From assembly GCA_038744785.1 (NCBI GenBank), contig JBCDLX010000019.1, positions 1-64,000 on the forward strand: DNA of 64,000 nucleotides. Direction: 5' to 3'. Source of the stretch: Ovoidimarina sp038744785 (GTDB lineage Bacteria; Pseudomonadota; Alphaproteobacteria; Rhodobacterales; Rhodobacteraceae). The translations under genes and the position numbers were made by a program. How positions within the stretch are numbered: position 1 is the first letter of the stretch; every line of letters starts with the position of its first letter. Positions 8,901 through 17,660 of the stretch are shown piece after piece. The notes under the pieces were generated by a model. It was not told the origin of the DNA. It did no database searches and saw only the letters and a list, made by a program, of their open reading frames with translations.

Positions 8901-11248
8901 GTCTGCGCCGTGAGTGTAAGAGGCCCCGGCAAACCCGAGGCAACCAGTTCAGGTCTTGGAAGACGGCCGGAAACGTCCAAGTCAGCGCGCCCGTCAAGCG
9001 CGACTGTACCCTCACCTGAAAGCGCAACATCAGGCGCATCGATTGCAAAGTTCCGAAGCGTGATTTCCCGCTCTATTCCGGCGGCGGCAAGCTCCAACGT
9101 CGCCGTGCCGCCAAGCAGTGCATCCGCCTGTTCGATCCCGGTCCTCAGGTCAACCGCCTGGCCATTAAGCGTGATGTCAAGCGCTGACAGATCTTGCGCG
9201 CCCCCACCGCGGGCCGTCAGATTGACCGATCCCTCCAGATCGCGCCCCGCAAGGGCGCCGAAGGGTGCGATATCAGCCACCTCCAGATCAAGCGACCCGG
9301 ACAGATACGCAACCGCACGACTTTGGTCGATCACCAATTCGGCATCTGTCGACACCCCCTCGCCCGCGAGCGTGAGGTCAAGGTCCCAGATCCTGCCGGC
9401 GCCGGTGGTTTCGGCCGAAAGCGTCACGGGGCCCGCAACTCCGGGCAAAATTACGGCGGCGTCCCGGATCTCGGCCGCGATGCTGGCCTCTCCTCCTCCG
9501 GTTTCAAGCCGCCCCGATCCGGTGATCTCGGCGGCATCGGTCCGTGTTATCAGCCGGTCCAGGTATGTGCCGGTTGTGTCGCGGCGCAGCGCAAGGTCCA
9601 GATCGGTGACGCCTTCGATCAGCGGATCGACCTGCGGGATGCCGACAGACAGGCCTTCGCCCTGTCCGGTCAGTGCCACATCGATCAGCCCCGCGACCGG
9701 CGCAAATTCACCTTCGAGCGACGCCGAAAGCGCGCCGGTCAGGGTTTGGCCCGCAAGCGCCGAGAACGGCGAAAGGTCTGCCGTATCTGCATCGACGTCA
9801 ACGATGACGTCGACACCGTTGCCGCTGAAGCGCGCGGTCGCGTTGCCATCCAGACCAAAGGTGGCGCCGGCAACCTGAAGTGCGGGCAGATTAAGCGAGC
9901 CGCCCTGTTCCCAATTCAGCGAAAGGTCCGCTGCAAAAGTGTCGCCGACTGCGGCCTGAACCGCGTCGTCGCCCAGATCGAGCGCTTCGGCTGCAAGCGC
10001 CAGATCGGCAGTTACTGCGGGCGTTTCTTCAGTGACAATTGTCCCGCCTCCCGTAAGCCCGATCGTCCCGACGGAAATAGCGCCCTGCTCTAGCCCCGCG
10101 ACCTGAATGTCAGCCGACCAGCTTTCGCCCGCACTGGCATCGAAGGCGATTCTCAGATCGGCGCGATCAATCTGGGTCGCGTCGCCGGTTCCGGGCAAAA
10201 GAACGGGGCGACCATCTTCGGCGGCCACCTGACCGGTCAAATCCAGAAGCCGCGGCAGCCCATCGGCACCAATCACCACTTGGCCTGAAAGCGCAAGCTG
10301 CTGGGCTGCAAGGTCCAGCTCGTCAAAGGACAGTTCGCCCTCCAGAGAGCGCATGCCCGCAACGACAAGCGAGACGTCGGGGCCAAAGAATTCTTGGAAC
10401 TCTGGTACGAACAGGGGTGTCACATCACCCGACACATTGGCGCGGAACTCCGACGGTGCACCTTCGCCGCCTTGCAGACTAAACGCACCTTGCAACCGAT
10501 CCTCGCCATCCGTGGCCAGCGCAAGCGTTGCGCCGAAATCGGTCAACGGGCCGTCGCCCTGAAGGTCAATCGCAACAGCAGGCGATCCTGGCAGCTTGGC
10601 CAGGGTGGCGACGATGCCGCCGGGGTCTTCCTCAATATCAAGTTCCAGCGTTAGGGTCTGGTTGGCGTTGTCGTAGCCGCCACCGATGACGAACCTGCCA
10701 GCCGCGCCATCAATTCGGTCCGCTGCAATCCGGCCCTGCCCCGCACCATCGGCAAGTTCCAGAGCACCTTGAACGGAAAGCTCTGTTTCCAGACCAAAAA
10801 GCGCTTCGCCAAGAAAAACGCGCGCCGCCGAAACCTCGCCTACATTGATCGAGACCGGCAGTTCCGGCAGGGAAAATCCGCCTGCCTCTGCCGCAGGCGC
10901 ACTGTCGGCCGGCAGGGGCGGTCGGGGCAGAACAATCTCTGCTGCGCGCAGGTGGTCGACCTGAACGCGACCGCGTAAGAGTGCTGCACGGCTCCAGTTC
11001 AGCTCTACATCTCGCAGCGTCAGCCAGACCCCATCGAGATCTGAAAACGTCATTTCGTCCATCGTCGCAGTGGAACTTAGCGCCCCACGAAATCCTTGGA
11101 TCGACACGTCGCGGCCCTCGCCAGAAAGGGCATCTTCGAGCGTGCGCTCAAGAAAACCGCCGCTGTCTTCGTCATCGTCAGACCCTTGTCCTCCTGCCGG
11201 CACGGCAAGAAGGGTTGCAACCGCAAGACCGGTGATGATCCGTTTCAA
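5990..11248 (-). CDS. tamB: Translocation and assembly module protein TamB
   Basis: 1752 residues. TamB/DUF490 proteins are anchored in the inner membrane, span the periplasm as a long beta-taco groove, and partner TamA in outer-membrane protein insertion and phospholipid traffic. The N-terminus has a hydrophobic signal/anchor (GLAVATLLAVPAGG), the middle is built of repeated modules with recurring LAGRxLxGxVxL and Gly-Gly-Pro-Asp-xWD phrases, and the C-terminal 200 residues carry the DUF490 domain (DVLGRRLTMDEGSASLEGDFDPT). It starts inside the tamA stop (ATGA, 11245-11248), so the two are translationally coupled. Longer than E. coli TamB (about 1260) because of extra repeats. Confidence 0.95.
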   Translation of the reverse strand: MKRIITGLAVATLLAVPAGGQGSDDDEDSGGFLERTLEDALSGEGRDVSIQGFRGALSSTATMDEMTFSDLDGVWLTLRDVELNWSRAALLRGRVQVDHLRAAEIVLPRPPLPADSAPAAEAGGFSLPELPVSINVGEVSAARVFLGEALFGLETELSVQGALELADGAGQGRIAADRIDGAAGRFVIGGGYDNANQTLTLELDIEEDPGGIVATLAKLPGSPAVAIDLQGDGPLTDFGATLALATDGEDRLQGAFSLQGGEGAPSEFRANVSGDVTPLFVPEFQEFFGPDVSLVVAGMRSLEGELSFDELDLAAQQLALSGQVVIGADGLPRLLDLTGQVAAEDGRPVLLPGTGDATQIDRADLRIAFDASAGESWSADIQVAGLEQGAISVGTIGLTGGGTIVTEETPAVTADLALAAEALDLGDDAVQAAVGDTFAADLSLNWEQGGSLNLPALQVAGATFGLDGNATARFSGNGVDVIVDVDADTADLSPFSALAGQTLTGALSASLEGEFAPVAGLIDVALTGQGEGLSVGIPQVDPLIEGVTDLDLALRRDTTGTYLDRLITRTDAAEITGSGRLETGGGEASIAAEIRDAAVILPGVAGPVTLSAETTGAGRIWDLDLTLAGEGVSTDAELVIDQSRAVAYLSGSLDLEVADIAPFGALAGRDLEGSVNLTARGGGAQDLSALDITLNGQAVDLRTGIEQADALLGGTATLELAAAGIEREITLRNFAIDAPDVALSGEGTVALDGRADLDVSGRLPRPELVASGLPGPLTLTAQTRGGPDAWDVVARVESPDANADVDAAVDISGIAPRVEGTASIAVADLSPFSDLAGRTLGGSVDFRTEGVAVADLSEIDVALRGALDDIVTGIAQADAALAGRTDIDVAIARAGESIAAESLSIENAALRLSGGGRLSLEQEGAADIDLVLLKPEIFVPGLTEPITLSAKAEGGPEVWDIKADLGGELVTGRADVTADISGAVPVVSGDIAFASDDLSLLSDLAGRPLGGAVDLDASGRLTADLSELDLKVDGSLDDIETSVAQADALLAGTTTIDVALQRDASGLSAPGLSIGNQAISLTGSGTLSRTQEGSAEARLVLLDPSAVLAGISEPVTLTARANGGPDLWDIRADIGGGFLTGSVDLDATVSGEVPAVAGDVRLSADDISPFSILANRTIGGAFSVALTGNMAADLATFEAAITGTGRDLRLGQAEIDQLLSGELALNLNAERANNILRVERISIEAPQISVDGSGSVGDAENNADLDVRLANLGAFVPSLPGDLTATLAARQTGGADWSVDLVAAGPGGLQASVDGSAAADFSTLDLQATGQAPLGAAEPFIAPRAIEGTAQFDIAVNGPPSLEAVAGQITASGARLVDPVIGIGVEGLNALVNLNGGAAGIDVSGNLSDGGQVTVAGSLGLTGDLNSDLTVRLVEAGFIDPGVLETSLDGEIRLAGPLAGGASIAGGIILNPTEVLISPSAFSGAGALPDLVHLGEPADVRLTRQRAGLIRTEGAERGGGAVYALDISVDAPNQIFIRGMGLDAELGGGIRIEGTTEAPVPTGEFELVRGRIDVLGRRLTMDEGSASLEGDFDPTIRLVASSDVDDTEILVTVSGPASSPDIEFTSNPELPQDEVIARLLFGQGIENLSPLQAARLASAAANLAGGGGGLFGSVRRGLGLDDLDLGPGGAGGGVGARAGAYVAENVYTDVEINDEGETEITINLDLSPSLTVRAGVGSEGESSLGVFFERDY

Positions 11249-13062
11249 AATGCCTGACCTATCCCGATATAAAGCTGGAAATTGCTGTCGTCGTCATCGC
11301 CGCCACTGACTGGAAACCCTACGTCAAGGCGCAGCGGGCCGATGCCGGTATTGTACCTTACGCCCAACCCGGCGCCAGAATGTTCCGGATCGCCCGATCC
11401 GGGGAAACTGTCTTCGGATACGCTGCCCCAATCAAAAAAGCCAACGACCGAAAGTGCATCCGTGATACCAATGCGAAGCTCGGATTGTAGTCCTAGGAAA
11501 CTCCGGCCACCAGAATCGACACCGTTCGGCAACGTAATGTCGAGCGATTCAAAGGACTGGCCGCGGACCGTTCCACCGCCACCTGAGTAAAACCGCAGAT
11601 CGTTCGGGACCCCCGTCACATCGGTTCCCGTGATTGCGCCGACCTGAAGCCGGGTGGCGAAAACATAGCGTCCATCGGAGCCGAAATCCTGGTACCACCT
11701 GGCATCAAGAAGAGAACGGGCACCGCTGTCGCTCTCGTCAAGACCCAGAAATGGGGCAACCTCGGCCAACAGGAAATACCCGTCCGTAGCATTCAGGATA
11801 TCGTTGCGCTTATCTAGCGTCGCGCGCAGGGGAAAAAATAGCTGCGTGTACTCAAGCTCACCGCTGTCGTCCACCTCGTCGGAATAAGAAAACTGGATCG
11901 CGGCCGATAAGGTCAAATCGTCGGTTTGCCGTCTGGTGACCCCGAACGCTAAACGCGCGATATCGGATTCATAGTTGTCTTCATCCAGCGACTCGAGCTC
12001 GCCAAGAATGAATGCATCCGTACGGGCGCCAAAGCTTGCTGGGCGGATCATCTCGAGATTGACTGTGTAGTCGATCCCTCCGGTGTCGCCGGCAATCCCC
12101 GACACTTCGCCGTCAATACGGAAACTCAACCCGTCGCCCGAAATGTTCCTGTGCAACCAGAAGGCCGAAAGTGTCAGGCCCTCGTCAGTGGCATACTCGC
12201 CCCCGAAACCGATCCGGCGGGGATCCCGATCCTCGATCCGGGCTATAATGTCGAGCGTTCCGTCGGGGTTAGGTGTCTCGGCTTCCTGAAACGCGGCTGT
12301 CCGGAAGATGCCTGTGTTCCGTAGGCGCCGGGCAGAGCGTTCAAGATCCGTAGGGTTATAGACTTCACCTGTGGGAAGTCCGGCGATTTTAGCGATCCGT
12401 CGATTACTGACGCGCGACGTGCTTTGAATGATCAGTTCACCGAACCTCAGCTGCGGTCCGGGCGCCAATTCCACATCCGCTTCCAGTGCGCGCTTGGGGT
12501 GGTTGGCTACCACGCGTTGGGATTTCAGCGCCACCTTGGCGTGGCCGGCATCGCGCCAGGCTTTGACACCGGCATCGACGGCATTCTGAATCTCCGCCGA
12601 ACGGGCGGGCTGGCCCACGGCAAAGGCGCTGGGAAGCTCTGTTTCAAAGGCCAGCGGCGCGACCCGCGCACGCGCGAATTTGTACTGCGGGCCGGGGTTC
12701 ACGGTTGCGATAATGCTGTTGATCCTTTGGGGTGTGGACAAGGGGCTGATATCGGCGGCTTCGCGCCCATCGACCGAGATGCGGACCACACCGCCGTAGT
12801 ATCCTTCCGAATACAGCGCTCCGACCAGCCTTGCGTAGTCGGCCCGCGCCGCCGCCATCAGTTCGACCGGATCGTCAATTTCGTTCACCCGGGCAGAGAC
12901 CAACAGCGAGGCGCGTTCAATTGCCTTGACGACATCGCTGGTCGCCCCAACAGCGCGAATCCCAATGTTTTCAAGAGATAACGCGGGGGATGCGCCAACG
13001 CAGGCCAAGAGACAGCCTGCGAGTATTCCGCGTGTAGATCGGCCCCACGACCTCGCTGTCAC
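11245..13062 (-). CDS. tamA: Outer-membrane assembly protein TamA (BamA/Omp85 family)
   Basis: 605 residues from a GTG at 13062 preceded by GGGGGGA; that start gives a signal peptide (GILAGCLLACVGASPALS), whereas the open frame back to 13257 adds unlike sequence. POTRA domains fill roughly residues 30-260, followed by a 16-strand-type barrel domain. The barrel has the conserved VRGQSFESLDI segment and a C-terminal YIGIGQAF ending in Phe, as expected for Omp85 recognition. It works with TamB to insert outer-membrane proteins. The first gene of a tamAB operon, divergent from leuC. Confidence 0.93.
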   Translation of the reverse strand: MTARSWGRSTRGILAGCLLACVGASPALSLENIGIRAVGATSDVVKAIERASLLVSARVNEIDDPVELMAAARADYARLVGALYSEGYYGGVVRISVDGREAADISPLSTPQRINSIIATVNPGPQYKFARARVAPLAFETELPSAFAVGQPARSAEIQNAVDAGVKAWRDAGHAKVALKSQRVVANHPKRALEADVELAPGPQLRFGELIIQSTSRVSNRRIAKIAGLPTGEVYNPTDLERSARRLRNTGIFRTAAFQEAETPNPDGTLDIIARIEDRDPRRIGFGGEYATDEGLTLSAFWLHRNISGDGLSFRIDGEVSGIAGDTGGIDYTVNLEMIRPASFGARTDAFILGELESLDEDNYESDIARLAFGVTRRQTDDLTLSAAIQFSYSDEVDDSGELEYTQLFFPLRATLDKRNDILNATDGYFLLAEVAPFLGLDESDSGARSLLDARWYQDFGSDGRYVFATRLQVGAITGTDVTGVPNDLRFYSGGGGTVRGQSFESLDITLPNGVDSGGRSFLGLQSELRIGITDALSVVGFFDWGSVSEDSFPGSGDPEHSGAGLGVRYNTGIGPLRLDVGFPVSGGDDDDSNFQLYIGIGQAF

Positions 13063-13378
13063 GTCATTCCCCCCGTGCCCGCGCTCCCGGATTGGGACCG
13101 TTATATGGTATTGGGTGCGGGTCGCCATGCTTTTTGCAAATGGCGACCGGCGAGATGGCGGATCGACAACACCATATCGGTTTAGAATGCGACCTGATGC
13201 GGCTGGGACCGACGGATGCTCGACGCTTGCGCTAAAGCGGCAGGGCATGTAGACCACCGCGTCATGCGACGCGTGTTTAACATCGGTGACCGGGACCGTC
13301 TGCCTTGGCGTTTTTTTGGCGCTGCACGCACGGTACTAGGACTGTCCTGAGACGGATCTTCTAAACGATCCTTCGCGT

Positions 13379-13399
13379 CAGAATTTTTTGGAAATTCTG
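13379..13399. repeat. Inverted repeat in the leuC leader
   Basis: CAGAATTT-TTTGG-AAATTCTG forms a perfect 8-bp stem with a 5-nt loop, 34 nt before the leuC start. It is AT-rich and stands out from its surroundings. It may be an operator in the tamA-leuC intergenic space or an mRNA hairpin. No run of leucine codons or T-run follows, so classical attenuation is not supported. Confidence 0.4.
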
Positions 13400-13433
13400 C
13401 CCTCTCCGATCAAGCTGTATGGGAAAAGGTATA

Positions 13434-14840
13434 ATGACTGGCCGCACGCTTTACGATAAAATCTGGGACGCGCATCTGGCGCATGAAGCGGAGGATGGCA
13501 CGAGCCTCCTCTATATCGACCGGCACCTTGTGCACGAGGTCACAAGCCCTCAGGCGTTCGAAGGCCTTCGCATGGCGGGCAGGGCTGTGCGCGCACCGGA
13601 CAAGACCATAGCCGTGCCGGACCACAACGTGCCTACGACAGCGGGGCGTGAAGACCCTGCAAACATGACTGAAGACAGCCGGATTCAGGTGGCGGCGCTC
13701 GATAAGAACGCGAAAGAATTCGGTATTCACTACTACCCGGTTTCGGATGTGCGGCAGGGCATTGTCCATATTGTCGGGCCGGAACAGGGCTGGACCTTGC
13801 CCGGCATGACCGTGGTTTGCGGTGACAGTCACACTGCGACCCACGGTGCGTTCGGTGCGCTTGCGCACGGGATCGGAACGTCAGAGGTCGAACACGTTCT
13901 GGCGACCCAGACCCTGATCCAGAAGAAATCCAAGAATATGAAGGTCGAGATCACGGGTAAGTTGCGCGCCGGTGTGACGGCCAAGGACATTACGCTGTCC
14001 GTAATCGGGGAAACTGGCACAGCAGGTGGAACAGGTTACGTCATCGAGTACATGGGCGAGGCGATCCGGGATCTTTCGATGGAAGGCCGGATGACCGTGT
14101 GCAACATGGCGATCGAAGGCGGTGCCCGCGCCGGGCTGATCGCGCCCGATGAAAAGACGTTCGAATATGTAGTGGGCCGTCCCCATGCGCCTAAGGGCGC
14201 GCAGTGGGAGGCAGCACTCGCATGGTGGAAGACACTTTACTCGGACGCCGATGCCAAGTGGGACAAGGTCGTCACGATCCGGGGCGAGGATATCGCGCCT
14301 GTGGTCACCTGGGGCACAAGCCCCGAGGATGTGTTGCCGATCACCGACGTTGTCCCTGATCCTGCAAGCTTCGACGGCGGAAAGGTCGAGGCCGCGAAAC
14401 GATCGCTCGATTACATGGGGCTCACGCCAGGGACCAAGCTGTCCGATGTCAAGATCGATACCGTCTTTATTGGATCCTGTACAAACGGCCGGATCGAAGA
14501 TCTGCGTGCGGCGGCGGCGATCCTGAAAGGCAAGAAGATCAAGGACGGGATGCGAGCCATGGTGGTGCCGGGCTCTGGCCTGGTTCGAATGCAAGCCGAG
14601 GAGGAAGGTCTCGCCGATATCTTCAAGGATGCAGGCTTTGAATGGCGGCTTGCGGGCTGTTCTATGTGCCTGGCGATGAACCCCGACCAACTTCGGCCGG
14701 GCGAACGCTGTGCGGCCACGTCGAACCGCAATTTCGAGGGCCGACAGGGCCGGGGTGGGCGAACCCATCTGATGAGCCCCGCCATGGCAGCCGCTGCGGC
14801 CGTGACAGGCAAGCTGACCGATGTGCGCAATCTGATGTAG
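13434..14840 (+). CDS. leuC: 3-isopropylmalate dehydratase, large subunit
   Basis: 468 residues, standard length; ATG 13434 is chosen because AAAAGG lies just upstream (an ATG at 13419 overlaps that site). With LeuD it isomerises 2- to 3-isopropylmalate in leucine synthesis through a [4Fe-4S] cluster. The three cluster cysteines are in GSCTNGRIEDL and AGCSMCLAMNPDQL; CGDSHTATHGAFG and SNRNFEGRQG are further aconitase-family signatures. leuD follows after 15 nt, so leuCD form an operon. Confidence 0.97.
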   Translation: MTGRTLYDKIWDAHLAHEAEDGTSLLYIDRHLVHEVTSPQAFEGLRMAGRAVRAPDKTIAVPDHNVPTTAGREDPANMTEDSRIQVAALDKNAKEFGIHYYPVSDVRQGIVHIVGPEQGWTLPGMTVVCGDSHTATHGAFGALAHGIGTSEVEHVLATQTLIQKKSKNMKVEITGKLRAGVTAKDITLSVIGETGTAGGTGYVIEYMGEAIRDLSMEGRMTVCNMAIEGGARAGLIAPDEKTFEYVVGRPHAPKGAQWEAALAWWKTLYSDADAKWDKVVTIRGEDIAPVVTWGTSPEDVLPITDVVPDPASFDGGKVEAAKRSLDYMGLTPGTKLSDVKIDTVFIGSCTNGRIEDLRAAAAILKGKKIKDGMRAMVVPGSGLVRMQAEEEGLADIFKDAGFEWRLAGCSMCLAMNPDQLRPGERCAATSNRNFEGRQGRGGRTHLMSPAMAAAAAVTGKLTDVRNLM

Positions 14841-14855
14841 CCGACGGAGGAAAAG

Positions 14856-15461
14856 ATGGACAAATTCACAACCCTCAGCGGCACGGCCGCACCTCTGCCC
14901 CTGATTAATGTCGACACCGACATGATCATCCCAAAGCAGTTTCTGAAGACGATCAAGCGTTCCGGCCTTGGCAAGAACCTGTTCGACGAGATGCGCTATC
15001 ACGACGACGGATCAGAGATCGAGGATTTCGTTTTGAACCGGCCACAGTACCGCAATGCTGAGATCCTGGTCTCGGGCGACAATTTCGGTTGCGGGTCCTC
15101 GCGCGAACACGCGCCCTGGGCGCTTCTCGATTTCGGTATTCGCTGCGTGATCGCACCCAGCTTTGCCGACATCTTCTACAATAACTGCTTCAAGAATGGC
15201 ATCTTGCCGATCGCGCTGCCGCAAGGAGATGTGGACAAGCTGATGGACGACGCGAACCGTGGCGCGAACGCTGTGATCACTGTCGATCTGGATGCGCAAA
15301 CGATCACCGGCCCGGATGGCGGCTCGATCTCCTTTGAAGTAGATTCGTTCAAGAAACACTGCCTTCTGAACGGGCTCGACGATATCGGGCTGACGCTAGA
15401 GAAAGAGGCATCGATCGACGTGTTCGAGGCAAAGGCCGCCGAGGCCCGGCCCTGGGTCTGA
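14856..15461 (+). CDS. leuD: 3-isopropylmalate dehydratase, small subunit
   Basis: 201 residues, the usual size. The swivel-domain partner of LeuC; both subunits are required for activity. Recognisable LeuD features are the start LSGTAAPLPLINVDTDMIIPKQFLKTI, the loop NFGCGSSREHAPWAL and the segment SFADIFYNNCFKNGILPI. A strong GGAGGAAAAG site precedes the ATG. A hairpin 20 nt after the stop probably ends the leuCD message. Confidence 0.97.
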   Translation: MDKFTTLSGTAAPLPLINVDTDMIIPKQFLKTIKRSGLGKNLFDEMRYHDDGSEIEDFVLNRPQYRNAEILVSGDNFGCGSSREHAPWALLDFGIRCVIAPSFADIFYNNCFKNGILPIALPQGDVDKLMDDANRGANAVITVDLDAQTITGPDGGSISFEVDSFKKHCLLNGLDDIGLTLEKEASIDVFEAKAAEARPWV

Positions 15462-15480
15462 AGCGTCGATAGACTGTTCG

Positions 15481-15514
15481 CAACGGCCCGCGCGCGTATT
15501 GCGGCGGGCCGTTG
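15481..15514 (+). terminator. Hairpin after leuD
   Basis: CAACGGCCCGC and GCGGGCCGTTG form an 11-bp perfect stem around a 12-nt loop, 20 nt after the leuD stop. It is followed by TGCTTTCG, so the T-run is weak. The stem strength and place support an end-of-operon role. Confidence 0.6.
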
Positions 15515-15765
15515 TGCTTTCGGGCGCTGTTCCCACAAGATATTGGCATTGCACACGGAATTGCCGCAATTCGCGCCGAAAATGATGCATTGCCGCACCA
15601 GTTTGTCCACGAAATCGCCCAAGAGTCCGGCCACCTTTCCCCCATTCTTGCTGGGCAAAACGAAAGTTGGCAAAAGTTGGGCAACAATAGGGCAACCCGC
15701 CACAATTCGTGGAACAAAGAACGGCCGGTCATCGATTTGACCGACGCCAAGAGGGGTATGGGGCA

Positions 15766-16608
15766 GTGATTTCACGCTTTGCAGCGGTACTTTTGCGCGC
15801 CTTCTTGGTGGTTTTGCTGATCGCCCTTCCGTCGCTTCTATTGCCCGGCGTAAATTCGGACGCAGCACAGATCGTGGCGCTTGTGTCGATCTTCGCGGCG
15901 ACGCTCGTGATCATCGAGTATGCCTCGGCCTACCCAGGACTGGTTGAGTTCCGGGATGCTCCCCCATTCAACCGGGTGCGGTTCGCATCGCTCTTTATCA
16001 CCGTTCTGCTGATCACGCTGATTACCCGCGGCATCTATGAACCAACTGCGCTGACGCGGGTTCTAACCGCTGTGGGCGCACTGATTGGGCAAGCGATCGA
16101 CTTTCCCTACAGCCCGGTACGGCTGGTAGTGCTGATGCTTCCACCCGACACCGCGCCGGCGCATCTTGCGCTTGTTCGTACGCTTGCGGGCATCGCCTAT
16201 CTTACATCGCTTCTGACACTGGCGGTTTTCCTGATTGTCTTGCGGCTGAAGGGATGGCCGAATGCGAACGGTTCATTCAACGTCTGGATTAACCTACCAA
16301 CATTCGACCCGACTGCCGGCGGCGACGTCGTGGAACGGCTTGAACGCGACGCGCGCTTTAACATTGCGTTAGGATTTCTGCTGCCATTCTTGACCCCGGC
16401 GGTTATCAAGGCGGCATCGACCACATTCGGAACCATGACGCTTGACCACCCGCAAACGCTGATCTGGACGGTGGCGGCATGGTCATTTCTTCCCGCATCT
16501 CTTTTCATGCGCGGCATCGCCATGGGACGCATCGCTTCAATGATCGAAGAGAAACGCCGCAACAGCCAAACGGAACGCGAAGAAGACGCGGCCTTGCTGG
16601 CGGCCTGA
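15766..16608 (+). CDS. Multi-pass membrane protein of unknown function
   Basis: 280 residues from a GTG at 15766 following GGGGTATGGGGCA; upstream codons in frame are polar and unlike the rest. About six or seven hydrophobic helices are visible (near residues 5-25, 30-50, 70-90, 95-120, 145-170, 215-235, 250-270) with a charged C-terminal tail (EEKRRNSQTEREED). No recognised domain. It sits between leuD and the EEP gene, which its 3' end overlaps. About 300 nt between leuD and this start hold the leuD hairpin and a small inverted repeat (CGGTCA-TCGATT-TGACCG) but no gene I can support. Confidence 0.75.
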   Translation: MISRFAAVLLRAFLVVLLIALPSLLLPGVNSDAAQIVALVSIFAATLVIIEYASAYPGLVEFRDAPPFNRVRFASLFITVLLITLITRGIYEPTALTRVLTAVGALIGQAIDFPYSPVRLVVLMLPPDTAPAHLALVRTLAGIAYLTSLLTLAVFLIVLRLKGWPNANGSFNVWINLPTFDPTAGGDVVERLERDARFNIALGFLLPFLTPAVIKAASTTFGTMTLDHPQTLIWTVAAWSFLPASLFMRGIAMGRIASMIEEKRRNSQTEREEDAALLAA

Positions 16609-17660
16609 TCGCAGCTTTCATTGTTGCAGCCGCTCCGGCAGCAGGCGACTTACGGATTGCGACATTCAACACCGAGCTCGGCCGGGCGGGTCCCGGACTC
16701 TTGCTGCGGGACGTTCTGGCTGCAGAATCGCCCGATATCGTCGCGGCATCCACCCTAATCGCGCAAGCGCGAGCGGATGTGATTGTGCTGCAGGGTATGG
16801 ACTACGATCTGGGCATGGTGGCGCTTGGGGCATTTCGAGACCGCGTTTCAAAGTCTGGGATGACGTACCCGCATATGTTTTCCGCGAGGCCAAACAGCGG
16901 TCTCCCGCTTGGGCTGGATGTTGATGGCGACGGGCGGCCAGATGGTCCTAGAGACACGCAAGGTTACGGACGATTTGGCGGCGCAGGAGGAATGGCAGTG
17001 CTGTCCCGCTGGCCGATCACGTTGGACGTGGATCTGACGGAGTTCTTGTGGCGGGACCTTCCGGACGGCCTGATCGCGACAGACGACCCAGCGCACGACA
17101 TCCAGCGCCTGTCGAGCGTTGCGCATTGGGTGCTTGATGTTGCGCCAGAGGGTCAGAGACCAATGAAATTGATGACCTTCCACGCCACACCGCCGGTATT
17201 CGACGGGCCAGAAGACCGGAACGGACGGCGCAATCACGACGAAGCGGCGCTGTGGCTGCGGTTGCTGGACGGATCACTAGAGGTCCCGCCGCCGCAGTCG
17301 CGTTTTGTCGTCTTGGGGGATTTCAACATGGACCCGGCGGATGGTGACGGCCGTTCTGCTGCGTTGCTAAGCCTTCTTGCACACCCAGAACTTCAGGACG
17401 TGGCACCGCAAAGTCAGCACGCACGGGACGCGGCGCTAACCGACGGGGGCACCAACACAACGCATCGCGGTGACCCCGCGCACGACACCGCGAACTGGCG
17501 CGACGACCCGGGGCCCGGCAACCTCCGGGTCGACTACGTTTTGCCTTCGAACGATTGGGACGTTACCGGGTCAGGAGTGCTGTGGAGTGAAGCCGTCGAC
17601 GGGGATTTCGACGATCAACCGGTTCTCCGACATGGGCTCGTCTGGGTCGATCTGCGCTGA
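16479..17660 (+). CDS. Exported endonuclease/exonuclease/phosphatase-fold protein
   Basis: The EEP (DNase I-like) fold is shown by LRIATFNTEL near the N-terminus, FVVLGDFNMDP in the middle (catalytic Asp/Asn) and RVDYVLPS toward the end; family members cleave phosphodiesters or phosphomonoesters with Mg2+. A hydrophobic stretch (LAGGLIAAFIVAAAPAAGD) just before the fold is a probable signal peptide, so it likely acts in the periplasm. The start is uncertain: the only in-frame ATG/GTG/TTG is at 16479, which overlaps the upstream gene by 130 nt and adds a 38-residue basic leader; a CTG at 16605 overlaps the upstream stop as CTGA. The 3' end overlaps the convergent epimerase gene by 90 nt. Confidence 0.75.
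   Translation: MVISSRISFHARHRHGTHRFNDRRETPQQPNGTRRRRGLAGGLIAAFIVAAAPAAGDLRIATFNTELGRAGPGLLLRDVLAAESPDIVAASTLIAQARADVIVLQGMDYDLGMVALGAFRDRVSKSGMTYPHMFSARPNSGLPLGLDVDGDGRPDGPRDTQGYGRFGGAGGMAVLSRWPITLDVDLTEFLWRDLPDGLIATDDPAHDIQRLSSVAHWVLDVAPEGQRPMKLMTFHATPPVFDGPEDRNGRRNHDEAALWLRLLDGSLEVPPPQSRFVVLGDFNMDPADGDGRSAALLSLLAHPELQDVAPQSQHARDAALTDGGTNTTHRGDPAHDTANWRDDPGPGNLRVDYVLPSNDWDVTGSGVLWSEAVDGDFDDQPVLRHGLVWVDLR

Noticed and set aside
7638..9878. 746-codon open frame on the plus strand inside tamB
   Set aside because: It is antisense to tamB, is Ser/Arg/Ala-rich, and mirrors GC-rich codons of the real gene. No ribosome site or family signature.
13881..15002. 373-codon frame antisense to leuC and leuD
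   Set aside because: Spans two real genes on the other strand and has no recognised motif.
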